Assembly: GCA_963974345.1 (NCBI GenBank) | Contig: CAXBBW010000004.1 | Coordinates: 1 to 64,000 of the forward strand | Length of the DNA: 64,000 nucleotides | Direction: 5' to 3' | Origin: RHLJ01 sp963974345 | GTDB taxonomy: Bacteria > Bacteroidota > Rhodothermia > Balneolales > Balneolaceae | Part shown: positions 28,191 to 35,642 of the stretch, piece after piece | How positions within the stretch are numbered: the stretch's first letter is position 1 | Layout: the number at the start of each line of letters is the position of its first letter | Translations under genes and position numbers: made by a program | The notes under the pieces: model-generated | Database searches by the model: none | Seen by the model: only the letters and a program-made list of their open reading frames with translations | Told to the model about the DNA's origin: nothing

Positions 28191-28200
28191 TAGTGCTTTT

Positions 28201-28437
28201 CTAAGCTACTAGTTTACTCTTTTTGAAAAGCCTTACACCAAATCGAAAAAATAAAATAGAGAGTAGTGCCAAAACCAAATCTAATACCAGGCTAACTAAA
28301 AATTCGGCAGAAACTTGATAGCTTATCCCTTTATCAAGTAGGATATTAAACCTTAAAAAGGTCTGCGAGCCTATTACTAACAGAAATACTAAAAAGCCTG
28401 AAAGTAAAAAAGAAATAATGGAGATAGCTTTTTTCAA
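28201..28437 (-). CDS. Small two-TM membrane protein
   Basis: A 78-residue protein with two hydrophobic helices (about 5-26 and 46-66) and a basic C-terminus (RFGVRLFKKSKLVA). It begins with a TTG whose last bases overlap the nadA stop (TTGA), a 4-bp coupling. I do not recognise a family. Operon position suggests co-expression with nadA, but no functional link is evident. Confidence 0.6.
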   Translation of the reverse strand: MKKAISIISFLLSGFLVFLLVIGSQTFLRFNILLDKGISYQVSAEFLVSLVLDLVLALLSILFFRFGVRLFKKSKLVA

Positions 28438-29543
28438 CTCAATTCTAACATCCTCTCCAAAGAAAGAACCGCATTCTTTGTGATCTCTTCAGGAACTGAA
28501 ATTTGATTTACCACTTCACCCGCTTCAAGCTTTTCAAGGCTCCAAAGTAAGTGAGGAAGATCAATTCGGTTCATGGTTAAACAAGGACACATAAATGGAT
28601 TCAAAGAAACGATTTCTTTATCGGGGTTTTCATCAATGATGCGATTAACCAAGTTCATTTCTGTTCCAACCGCCCATTTACTTCCAGCAGGAGCAGCCTC
28701 AATAGTTTTAATGATGAAGTTCGTTGACCCCGAATAATCCGAAGCCTGAACCACTTCATAAGTACATTCTGGATGAACGATGATATTCATGTCAGGCTGA
28801 GTTTTGCGAAGATTTTCAATATGCTGAACATTGAATTTCTCATGCACGGAGCAATGACCCTTCCATAAAATCACTTTTACATCTTCCCACTTGCCTTCAT
28901 ATTCGAAGCTCTGAGTAAGAGGAGCATAAACGGCCATTTCTTCGAGCTTGATTCCAAGATCAAACGCTGTATTTCGTCCAAGATGTTGATCGGGTAAAAA
29001 TAGTATTCGTTCTTTTTTGGAGAATGCCCACTTCAGCATTTTCTTTACGTTTCCTGAAGTAACACAAGCGCCACCATTTTTTCCGACAAATCCTTTTATA
29101 GCCGCGGTAGAATTTACATAGGTAAGAGGGAGAATAGTATCACCCCAAATTTCCTGCATTTTAATCCAGCCTTTTTCGGTTTGATCGATATCGGCCATAT
29201 CAGCCATGGAACAGCCGGCGCGCAAATCTGGAAGTATTACTTTTTGATCTGGTCCTGTAAGCATATCGGCAGTTTCCGCCATAAAATGAACCCCACAAAA
29301 AGCGATGAATTCAGCCTCAGGCAGTTTGGCACAAATCTGAGCTAACTGTAGAGAGTCGCCACGGGCATCTGCAAATTGAATGACTTCATCTTTCTGGTAG
29401 TGATGACCAGGTATGAATAAACGCTTGCCAAACTTGGCTTTAATTTCCCGAACGCGCGTTTCCATTTCCCCAACAGAAAGTTCACTATATCGCTTTGGAA
29501 GTGATACTTCGGATTCAATTTCTAAAATGTCTAATACATCCAT
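28434..29543 (-). CDS. nadA: Quinolinate synthase A
   Basis: About 369 residues. NadA condenses iminoaspartate with dihydroxyacetone phosphate to quinolinate in de novo NAD synthesis, using a [4Fe-4S] cluster. The three cluster cysteines are in AFCGVHFMAETAD, NGGACVTSGN and NPFMCPCLTMN. Substrate motifs GHHYQKDEVIQFAD and VHPECTYEV are intact. I set the start at ATG 29543 (MDVLDILEIE). An in-frame ATG 51 bp upstream would add residues translated from an intergenic repeat (MLKQVQHD), a well-known artefact. nadC is upstream in the same direction and a cysteine desulfurase gene is divergent. No nadB is in the window. Confidence 0.95.
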   Translation of the reverse strand: MDVLDILEIESEVSLPKRYSELSVGEMETRVREIKAKFGKRLFIPGHHYQKDEVIQFADARGDSLQLAQICAKLPEAEFIAFCGVHFMAETADMLTGPDQKVILPDLRAGCSMADMADIDQTEKGWIKMQEIWGDTILPLTYVNSTAAIKGFVGKNGGACVTSGNVKKMLKWAFSKKERILFLPDQHLGRNTAFDLGIKLEEMAVYAPLTQSFEYEGKWEDVKVILWKGHCSVHEKFNVQHIENLRKTQPDMNIIVHPECTYEVVQASDYSGSTNFIIKTIEAAPAGSKWAVGTEMNLVNRIIDENPDKEIVSLNPFMCPCLTMNRIDLPHLLWSLEKLEAGEVVNQISVPEEITKNAVLSLERMLELS

Positions 29544-29558
29544 AATTTTCCAAAATAA

Positions 29559-29635
29559 GTCATGCTGAACTTGTTTCAGCATCTTGAGTTTCATGTAAGC
29601 TCGAGATTCCGGGTCAAGCCTGGAACGACAGCTTT
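29559..29635. repeat. Dispersed palindromic repeats between nadA and nadC
   Basis: ATGCTGAA (29562-29569) and TTCAGCAT (29575-29582) form a perfect 8-bp stem with a 5-base loop. A second piece follows, with ccgggtcaagcctggaacgaca. Both are typical Bacteroidota intergenic repeats. They separate nadA from nadC and read as spurious peptide MLKQVQHD if translated into nadA. Confidence 0.65.
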
Positions 29636-29670
29636 AAATTACGTTCTTGTTTTGTATTTAAATAATCAAT

Positions 29671-30516
29671 TCAAAGCTGCCTCTCGGCAGACAGGTTAAA
29701 ACTAATATCTAATGCTTTTACTGAGTGTGTTAACCAGCCTAATGAAATCACATCGGCTCCACATCCTTTGTAATCAGCAATAGTATCGGGAGTTATTCCA
29801 CCCGATACTTCTACGATAATTCCTTCAGGAATCATCTGAACAAAATCTTTTACTTCATTGGGAGTTCGATTGTCCAACATGATAATATCTGCTCCTGCGT
29901 TCACTGCCTCTAACACTTGATCTTTGGTCTCCGTTTCGACTTCAATTTTGACCATATGCCCAATATTTGATCGAACCATTTCAACTGCCTTGGTTATTGA
30001 ACCCGCTGCTTTTATATGATTGTCCTTAATCATAACTCCATCGTCTAATCTAAAACGATGATTTTTACCGCCACCACAAGTTACGGCATATTTTTGAATC
30101 GCTCGTAAACCAGGTAACGTTTTCCGAGTATCCGTAATCACAATGGAATCATCATCAAGTAAAGTAACTACATTTTGTGTAGATGTTGCAATTCCGCTTA
30201 AGTGCTGAACTAAATTTAAAATCACTCGTTCACCAGAAAGCAATACTTTTACAGGTCCATTTACTTTGGCGATGATATCTCCTTTAGAAATAGAATTACC
30301 GTCTTGCTTTAAAAGCTCAACATCAACAGAAGACCCAAGCGACTCATATACTAGAGAAATACAATCGAGACCAGCAACTACTCCATCTGCTTTTGCAGTA
30401 AACAGTCCATTTCCTTTGTCGTTATCGGTAAATATGGAATTAGTGGTGAGGTCGCCCATACCAAGGTCTTCAGCTAAAGCATCCGTAATAAGTTTGTGTA
30501 GCAGAATCCGATTCAT
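29671..30516 (-). CDS. nadC: Nicotinate-nucleotide pyrophosphorylase (quinolinate phosphoribosyltransferase)
   Basis: A 281-residue enzyme that converts quinolinate and PRPP to nicotinate mononucleotide. Diagnostic segments are EDLGMGDLTTNSIF at the N-terminus, ERVILNLVQHLSGIATST, DTRKTLPGLRAIQKYAVTCGGGKNHRFRLDDGVMIKDNH (active-site R and K residues), IEVETET, IIMLDNR, and EVSGGITPDTI. The last residues, NLSAERQL, are encoded by a copy of a dispersed repeat (29678-29698), an unusual end. It works directly after NadA in NAD synthesis. Confidence 0.95.
   Translation of the reverse strand: MNRILLHKLITDALAEDLGMGDLTTNSIFTDNDKGNGLFTAKADGVVAGLDCISLVYESLGSSVDVELLKQDGNSISKGDIIAKVNGPVKVLLSGERVILNLVQHLSGIATSTQNVVTLLDDDSIVITDTRKTLPGLRAIQKYAVTCGGGKNHRFRLDDGVMIKDNHIKAAGSITKAVEMVRSNIGHMVKIEVETETKDQVLEAVNAGADIIMLDNRTPNEVKDFVQMIPEGIIVEVSGGITPDTIADYKGCGADVISLGWLTHSVKALDISFNLSAERQL
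29678..29698. repeat. Dispersed repeat copy inside the 3' end of nadC
   Basis: CTGCC-TCTC-GGCAG followed by ACAGGTT. The 21 bases match 32551-32571 with one mismatch. The copy covers the last codons of nadC, so the repeat supplies the stop and the terminal residues SAERQL. Confidence 0.7.
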
Positions 30517-30595
30517 AAAAGGTGTTTGCCTGCTTGTTTTTGGCTATTTTAAAAGGCAATAAAGATACAGTTTTAAATTCAGAAGAGCGATATAA

Positions 30596-31762
30596 ATGAT
30601 CTATCTCGATTATGCTGCAACTACTCCAATGAGCGACAAAGCAATGGAGGTTTATGTAAATGTAGCCAAACATTATTTTGGAAACTCAAGTAGCTTGCAC
30701 GATACCGGTTCTTCTGCAAAACAGATAAAGGATGCGTCTTCTAAAGCAATTGCTGATATCCTAAATGGGAAAGCAAAGGAAATTCATTTTACCTCAGGAG
30801 CGTCAGAATCAAATTTTTTAGCCATTCAAGCATTATTGGATGGGAGCGAGAATGAAGGAAAACATATTATAACGACCGAAATAGAACACTCTTCGGTAAT
30901 TGATGTTTTCAAAAAACTAGAAGCTCAAGGTTTTGAAGTTAGCTGGTTACGAGTAGACAAGTCTGGGATTGTTCAAATAGAAGAGCTTAAAAAACTAGTT
31001 CGAAAAGATACTGTTCTGGTTTCAATTCAACATTTGAATTCTGAAATAGGAACACTTCAACCGATTAAAGAAGTGGGTGCTTTTCTTCAGCAACAAGGCG
31101 TTCTATTTCATACCGATGCGGTTCAGAGTTTTGGGAAATTTCCTATTGATGTACACGATTTGAATGTAGATGCACTATCCATTTCTGCACATAAAATTTA
31201 TGGACCAAAAGGTGTTGGATCTGTTTGGCTAAACCCTGATAAAGAATGGAAGCCATACTTTAACGACATCCATCAAACCAAAAAATTGAAAGCGGGGACT
31301 GATAATGTGCCCGGAATGGCAGCTTTTGCAACGGCGGCTAAAGAAGCCCATTCAACAATGGAAGCGGAGTTTGAACGGATTTCGTCATTTTCGGGAATCT
31401 TTAAAGAAAAACTAAGCGAGCTAGATTATGAATGCGTGATTGAAGGAAACCCTGAGAATAGTTCACCATATATACAGGGAATAAGGTTTCCAGGAATGGA
31501 GGGACAGTTTTTAATGCTGGAATGCAATCAAGCGGGTCTAGCAATATCAACTGGGAGTGCATGCCAAGTTGGTAGCGATCGCCCAAATAGAACCATGAAA
31601 GCAATAGGCAGATCTGACGAAGAAGCGCGAGAGTTTGTCCGGTTTTCTTTTGGAAAGAATGTAAAAGAAGATGAGCTAGAGGAGATTATTGATAAAATAG
31701 ATATTATCTTAAAACGTCATTTTAATAAAGTGAGGCGTAAAACAACGAGCACTCACAGCTAA
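30596..31762 (+). CDS. Cysteine desulfurase (NifS/IscS-like)
   Basis: A 388-residue PLP enzyme that takes sulfur from cysteine for Fe-S clusters or thiolation. K200 in SAHKIYGPKG binds PLP, D174 in FHTDAVQ contacts the pyridine ring, and C323 in STGSACQVGSDRP is the persulfide cysteine on a short loop, as in group II-like or NifS enzymes. It is divergent from nadC with 79 bp between starts. A desulfurase beside nadA/nadC is a known arrangement that fits supply of the NadA cluster. The C-terminus has a basic tail (KVRRKTTSTHS). Confidence 0.93.
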   Translation: MIYLDYAATTPMSDKAMEVYVNVAKHYFGNSSSLHDTGSSAKQIKDASSKAIADILNGKAKEIHFTSGASESNFLAIQALLDGSENEGKHIITTEIEHSSVIDVFKKLEAQGFEVSWLRVDKSGIVQIEELKKLVRKDTVLVSIQHLNSEIGTLQPIKEVGAFLQQQGVLFHTDAVQSFGKFPIDVHDLNVDALSISAHKIYGPKGVGSVWLNPDKEWKPYFNDIHQTKKLKAGTDNVPGMAAFATAAKEAHSTMEAEFERISSFSGIFKEKLSELDYECVIEGNPENSSPYIQGIRFPGMEGQFLMLECNQAGLAISTGSACQVGSDRPNRTMKAIGRSDEEAREFVRFSFGKNVKEDELEEIIDKIDIILKRHFNKVRRKTTSTHS

Positions 31763-31775
31763 ATTATTATAACTC

Positions 31776-32393
31776 ATGAAAAGAATTTTACTATCCCAAT
31801 TGTTTATCGGATTATTACTAATCGGTTTTGCTTGCGAAAAAGCACCTGATAACCGAGCAGAAGCAGCAAGTTCCGAAAAAGTATCGGCGGCAATAGAGCA
31901 ACCAAATATTGATGCTAAAGTTACTTTAGTTAAATACAGCGATTACCAATGCCCCGCTTGTAAGTATTTTGTTCCATTCGAGCATCAACTAAAAGAAGAT
32001 TTTGGGGATGATATTAACATCGTTGTTAAAAACTTTCCTTTGAGCATGCATCCTTATGCTCATGTTGCAGCAAGGTCATCTGAAGCGGCTCGTAAGCAAG
32101 GAAAATACCAAGAAATGCACGACATGATTTTTGAAGGCCAAGAGATGTGGTCTCGAGGAAATGCCGAAACAATCTTTATTGGCTATGCACAAACTTTAGG
32201 TTTGAATGTCGAACAGTTTAAACAAGACATGAATTCGGCAGATATGAATCGAATTGTGATGGATGATAGACGCGAAGGAAGGGAATTGGGTGTGGCCTCA
32301 ACGCCCACTTTTTTCATTAACGGCGATAAGATTGAAAGTAACCCAAGTACGTATCCTGCATTTAAAGCGCTCGTTGAAGAGTATATGGATTGA
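31776..32393 (+). CDS. DsbA-family thiol-disulfide lipoprotein
   Basis: A 205-residue thioredoxin-fold protein with lipobox IGFAC (Cys20). The active-site CPAC is at 59-62 in YSDYQCPACKYF, a helical insertion covers about 95-150, and the cis-Pro loop is VASTPTFFING. This fits the thioredoxin_4/DsbA-like group, which oxidises or isomerises disulfides in the periplasm. It is 13 bp downstream of the cysteine desulfurase gene and probably co-transcribed. A strong terminator follows at 32421. Confidence 0.9.
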   Translation: MKRILLSQLFIGLLLIGFACEKAPDNRAEAASSEKVSAAIEQPNIDAKVTLVKYSDYQCPACKYFVPFEHQLKEDFGDDINIVVKNFPLSMHPYAHVAARSSEAARKQGKYQEMHDMIFEGQEMWSRGNAETIFIGYAQTLGLNVEQFKQDMNSADMNRIVMDDRREGRELGVASTPTFFINGDKIESNPSTYPAFKALVEEYMD

Positions 32394-32420
32394 TATTTCT
32401 GGATTTTATTAAAAGGAAAG

Positions 32421-32452
32421 GTGCTTTAAACTATTTTGAAGCACTTTTTTTT
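32421..32452 (+). terminator. Rho-independent terminator after the DsbA-like gene
   Basis: GTGCTT (32421-32426) pairs with AAGCAC (32439-32444), followed by a run of eight T. It is 28 bp after the stop of the DsbA-like gene. Confidence 0.8.
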
Positions 32453-32456
32453 ATGT

Positions 32457-32950
32457 ATCAGTTTTTGATTCTGGATTCTAAGCATGGGCTTTGATTTTTA
32501 TCTTTAGATCATATTCATTTTCTAAACCTCACAAAGATCCCGAAACAAGCCTGCCTGTCGGCAGACAGGTTCGGGATGACCCAGCTTTTTTTCTGGTCAA
32601 TTCTATCATCGCACTATCAAACAGCCTCTCTCTGTTGTCATTCCAGTCTTGATCAGGTATCTGTAGAGAGTGATTCCTTTGGATTAAAAGCAATCCTGCA
32701 AGACCTCTACCGTGAAGACTCTTCGCTTTCGCTCTGATTGACTAAAGGCTCCCTTCGAAAGGAGATGATCATCCAAATAGGTTCTTTGGATGTTCTGAGG
32801 AATGTTGATACTTGTTCATCGTTTCGAGTCCATTTCAACATCCTCCATCTGCGAGGAACGAAGCAGTCTCAGTATCTTCAACTTCGAGATTACTTCTCCC
32901 GAAACAAGGCGAGATACTGCTCTGAAATTGCAACCCCTTGTCAGAACAAA
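32457..32950. repeat. Composite repeat island without genes
   Basis: About 500 bases with no credible gene. At 32537-32577 ATCCCGAA and TTCGGGAT enclose a nested stem CTGCC-TGTC-GGCAG; this core recurs at the 3' end of nadC. Further on are pieces such as tgtcattccagtcttgatcagg, cttcgctttcgctctg, and cgaggaacgaagcagtctcagtatcttcaacttcgagattac, similar in style to the islands near 28.1 kb and 29.6 kb. Short open frames here are frame artefacts of repeats. I infer an accretion site for several dispersed palindromic elements. Confidence 0.6.
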
Positions 32951-32951
32951 A

Positions 32952-32983
32952 AAAAGCCATGATCGGAAACGGTCATGGCTTTT
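32952..32983. terminator. Bidirectional terminator hairpin
   Basis: AAAAGCCATGA (32952-32962) pairs with TCATGGCTTTT (32973-32983), with T-runs on both outer sides depending on the strand read. It lies 28 bp beyond the stop of the PID-CTERM gene (minus strand) and would end the 35.4-33.0 kb transcript. It could also stop leftover plus-strand transcription. Confidence 0.75.
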
Positions 32984-33010
32984 AATAGTTAGATTCTAAG
33001 AAGATGGGTA

Positions 33011-33214
33011 TTAGCTATTAAACTCTTCTTCGCCTTTCTTCTTGTCTCTGAGTTTCTTGATCGCATACGCGCCGCCTGCTGCTGCAAGAAGACTTAATCC
33101 ACCATCAATTGGTGCCTGACTTGGCGCATTTGGAAGCCCGGGTTGAGCTAGAACAACGGCGGTTGCTAGTAAAAGTATGGTAAGTGTGATTAAAGTAAGG
33201 AATAGATATTTCAT
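33011..33214 (-). CDS. PID-CTERM sorting-domain miniprotein
   Basis: A 67-residue protein. It has a signal peptide (about 1-23, ending VVLAQ), a short Pro-rich mature part (PGLPNAPSQ) and then APIDGGLSLLAAAGGAYAIKKLRDKKK, which is the PID-CTERM sorting signal: Pro-Ile-Asp motif, Gly/Ala-rich hydrophobic helix and basic tail. Cleaved at the signal peptide, almost nothing but the sorting signal is left. It lies 83 bp after the T9SS protein gene and before a terminator, so it is the last gene of that unit. Its processing enzyme is not in the window. The mature function is unknown. Confidence 0.8.
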   Translation of the reverse strand: MKYLFLTLITLTILLLATAVVLAQPGLPNAPSQAPIDGGLSLLAAAGGAYAIKKLRDKKKGEEEFNS

Positions 33215-33237
33215 ATTGATTCAATTTTGGAGGTTGA

Positions 33238-33283
33238 ATTCTGAATTTTGAATAGGCGCTTACCTTAATTCAAAATTCAGAAT
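33238..33283. repeat. 15-bp perfect inverted repeat between T9SS gene and PID-CTERM gene
   Basis: ATTCTGAATTTTGAA (33238-33252) and TTCAAAATTCAGAAT (33269-33283) are perfect inverted arms around a 16-base loop. The right arm and following bases resemble the leader just before porX (57563-57600), so it belongs to a dispersed family. It could attenuate or stabilise the transcript between the two genes. Confidence 0.6.
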
Positions 33284-33297
33284 CCATAATTGTTAAT

Positions 33298-35397
33298 TTA
33301 TTTGATTAAAGTCATTTTTCGGGTCAGGCTTTGTCCACCAGCTTCTAAGCGGTAGTAGTACATGCCACTGGATACTTCTGAAGCATTCCAGGTTACATTG
33401 TAACTTCCTGCGCTTTTAGTCTCGTTGACGAGCTCCGCTACTTTCTGTCCCATTAAGTTATACACGCTAATGTTTACCGCTCCAGAATTCTTCACACTAT
33501 AATTGATGGTAGTGCTTGGGTTAAACGGATTCGGGTAGTTTTGATCCAACGCAAACTCAGTAACTTTTGAATCTGTTTCGTTGCTTACAGAATTCGTATT
33601 TGGAGTGATTGTAATCGCAAAACGAGTTCCATCTGTAGCTTTTGCACGAAACACTCCTGATTTAATAATACTAAGCGGCTCAATATTTTGTGCCTTTAAC
33701 CGTGGAGTGTCAAATGTGTAGCTGAATGATTCATCAAGTTTCAAAGATACTCCTTCTTGGTAATCATGAAACGTAATTTCTACATCCGAAGAAATGGTAA
33801 AGTCGGTAGCTCTAAGTGTAAATTCACCACCAATAGTTGAAGTAAATGCGATTGGTAAACTGTATGCTTCTTTGGCATCAACGTGTGCAATATCCATTAA
33901 CTCATCGCCTTTTTGAATGGCTAGTTGAGCATAGTTTGTGCTTAGAGGTTGTAACTTATTCGCATCGCCTTTCACCTTGTCATAAAAAGAGCCCTCTTCT
34001 GATAACTGAATCCAAGCTGAGCTACTCAGTCCATTTCCTTCAGCATTTAATCTTAGATAAGAAATAGAATTCGCGGATTTTCCTAAGAAGGTTCCACCAG
34101 AAGATTTGGAAGCGGAACTAAAGGTAATACTTGGTGAGCTTGCCGAGGAGCTGTTCTGAACAAAAAATCCTTGGAAAGGCGTTATCAGACCGTCGGTTAA
34201 ATCACCAGCAGAACCAGTCCATGTTTTCCAACTTCCGCTTCCACCATTAGCATCAGTACCACCATTACCTGATCCAGAATTTGGATCCCACACATAGGCT
34301 ACATTTGTTAAATCTACTTTTGTAGCTTCGTCAAAGTCGATGGTAGTGGCAAATGGATTCCCAACTAAAGTATAGCCATCATTTGCTGAATTTAAGGTAG
34401 GAGCTGTATCCACTGCATTTTCGGTTCCTGAAACACTTAGTGTTTTGGGGAATGCATCATCAGAATCGTCAAAATCATCGTCGGCGTACACATACACTAA
34501 AAATCCTGTTCCTGCTACTATGTTAGCATCCAAATTTGTAGCTCCTTCCCAAGCGTCTGTGGTTCGATCCCAAGTAAATACATTTGGATCACCTTGATCG
34601 GTATCTGAAGTTGTTGAAGCTCCTTGTGTCCAGATTGGTTCCAACACCGTACTATAAGGAGTAGTAACCGGAGAACTTAAAAGTCGGTAACCTGCTGAGC
34701 CTGTGATCGATAAATCTGCATTTCGATTTATTTTAAGCTCATTGAAATACATATTTCTGTTACCCTCACCATCACCTTGAGCCCCAACATAGAAATTTAT
34801 ATTGTCTATAGATGAACTATTGGAAAAACTACCAGTGTAAGTGCCAGAACCATCTCTTTCTGTTATAGAAACATCATAGTTCGACGAACTTGTTCTTGTT
34901 ACGGTTACTAACATTGGGTTAGTACCATAATCAGTTGAAACTGTCCCATCGGTAATCGTTATTGTAGCGCTTCCAGTATTGTTGACGTTTATAATTGTGG
35001 TAGAACCTGATTTTAAATCAAAGCCTTTATTTCCAGAACTAGCATCCCAATTAATTGCCCAATAGAAAGTTAGGGTATCACCAACTTGTAACCCTTGGTT
35101 AAAAGTTCGGCCGGCATTTACATATGCTGTCCCTGTTGCATACATACCAAAAGCAGTAGTACCTATTCCAGTTGTTCCCATTCCATTATTTGCTGGCGAA
35201 CCTATAAAAGTTCCGGTATCCGAACCATAAGTATTAGACCAAGCCATAAATCCTGTGCCATTGTTATTTCCATTTCCCCAAGTTCCGCCATAGCTAGATC
35301 CATTATCACTACTTATTGTTACCTGAGAAAATGTATTCCCCATAAAAAGTAACGCAATAATGAACATTGAGGGAATGATTTTTGTAGCCTTTCTCAT
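33298..35397 (-). CDS. T9SS type A sorting-domain secreted protein, putative starch regulon member
   Basis: A 699-residue secreted protein. The signal peptide is about 1-24 (ALLFMGNTFSQ). A Gly/Ser/Thr-rich beta domain spans about 25-215. A domain at about 225-420 starts AGYRLLSSPVTTPYSTVLEPIWTQG and contains YTLVGNPFATTIDF, a layout common in surface proteins of this phylum. The last 80 residues are a T9SS type A domain (DQNYPNPFNPST...GMYYYRLEAG...MTLIK). No enzyme motif is visible. A LacI-type operator 67 bp upstream links it to the amylases, so a glycan-binding or surface scaffold role in starch use is plausible. The PID-CTERM gene follows. Confidence 0.85.
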   Translation of the reverse strand: MRKATKIIPSMFIIALLFMGNTFSQVTISSDNGSSYGGTWGNGNNNGTGFMAWSNTYGSDTGTFIGSPANNGMGTTGIGTTAFGMYATGTAYVNAGRTFNQGLQVGDTLTFYWAINWDASSGNKGFDLKSGSTTIINVNNTGSATITITDGTVSTDYGTNPMLVTVTRTSSSNYDVSITERDGSGTYTGSFSNSSSIDNINFYVGAQGDGEGNRNMYFNELKINRNADLSITGSAGYRLLSSPVTTPYSTVLEPIWTQGASTTSDTDQGDPNVFTWDRTTDAWEGATNLDANIVAGTGFLVYVYADDDFDDSDDAFPKTLSVSGTENAVDTAPTLNSANDGYTLVGNPFATTIDFDEATKVDLTNVAYVWDPNSGSGNGGTDANGGSGSWKTWTGSAGDLTDGLITPFQGFFVQNSSSASSPSITFSSASKSSGGTFLGKSANSISYLRLNAEGNGLSSSAWIQLSEEGSFYDKVKGDANKLQPLSTNYAQLAIQKGDELMDIAHVDAKEAYSLPIAFTSTIGGEFTLRATDFTISSDVEITFHDYQEGVSLKLDESFSYTFDTPRLKAQNIEPLSIIKSGVFRAKATDGTRFAITITPNTNSVSNETDSKVTEFALDQNYPNPFNPSTTINYSVKNSGAVNISVYNLMGQKVAELVNETKSAGSYNVTWNASEVSSGMYYYRLEAGGQSLTRKMTLIK

Positions 35398-35464
35398 ATA
35401 ATTTTTAAGATTAGGTTAAAATTTCTTGCCCGCAGTAAAGCCCTTTTTCTGTACCATAGAGCCA

Positions 35465-35480
35465 ATGTAACCGCTTACAT
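35465..35480. promoter_or_regulatory. LacI-type operator upstream of the T9SS protein
   Basis: ATGTAACCGCTTACAT, with perfect six-base inverted half sites around CCGC. It is 67 bp from the start at 35397, within the 245-bp gap between the T9SS gene and the Fn3 protein gene. It shares half sites with 2281-2296 and 44653-44668. The rest of the gap (35398-35642) shows no gene. Confidence 0.7.
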
Positions 35481-35642
35481 AAGAAATGGAATTTATGCCA
35501 ATTACACAAGAGCGAAATTTGACCTAGTAGGACTTTTTTCAAGAATGTTCAATTAATAGGGGAGCGAAAAGCAAACAGACAACCCAATGGATTTCCTATA
35601 TAATAAATAAATAGAATGTTTACGGCTAAGCCCAATGTGGTT

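Noticed and set aside
29544..29594. Extension of NadA by 17 residues (start at 29594)
   Set aside because: The added residues include MLKQVQHD, translated from a palindromic intergenic repeat. ATG 29543 gives the normal NadA N-terminus.
29594..29603. ATGTAAGCTC near the nadA upstream gap as an operator half site
   Set aside because: Only one half site is present, inside a repeat.
32738..32999. Two short overlapping plus-strand reading frames in the repeat island
   Set aside because: They are built from repeat words and run into a terminator hairpin. No protein signature is present.
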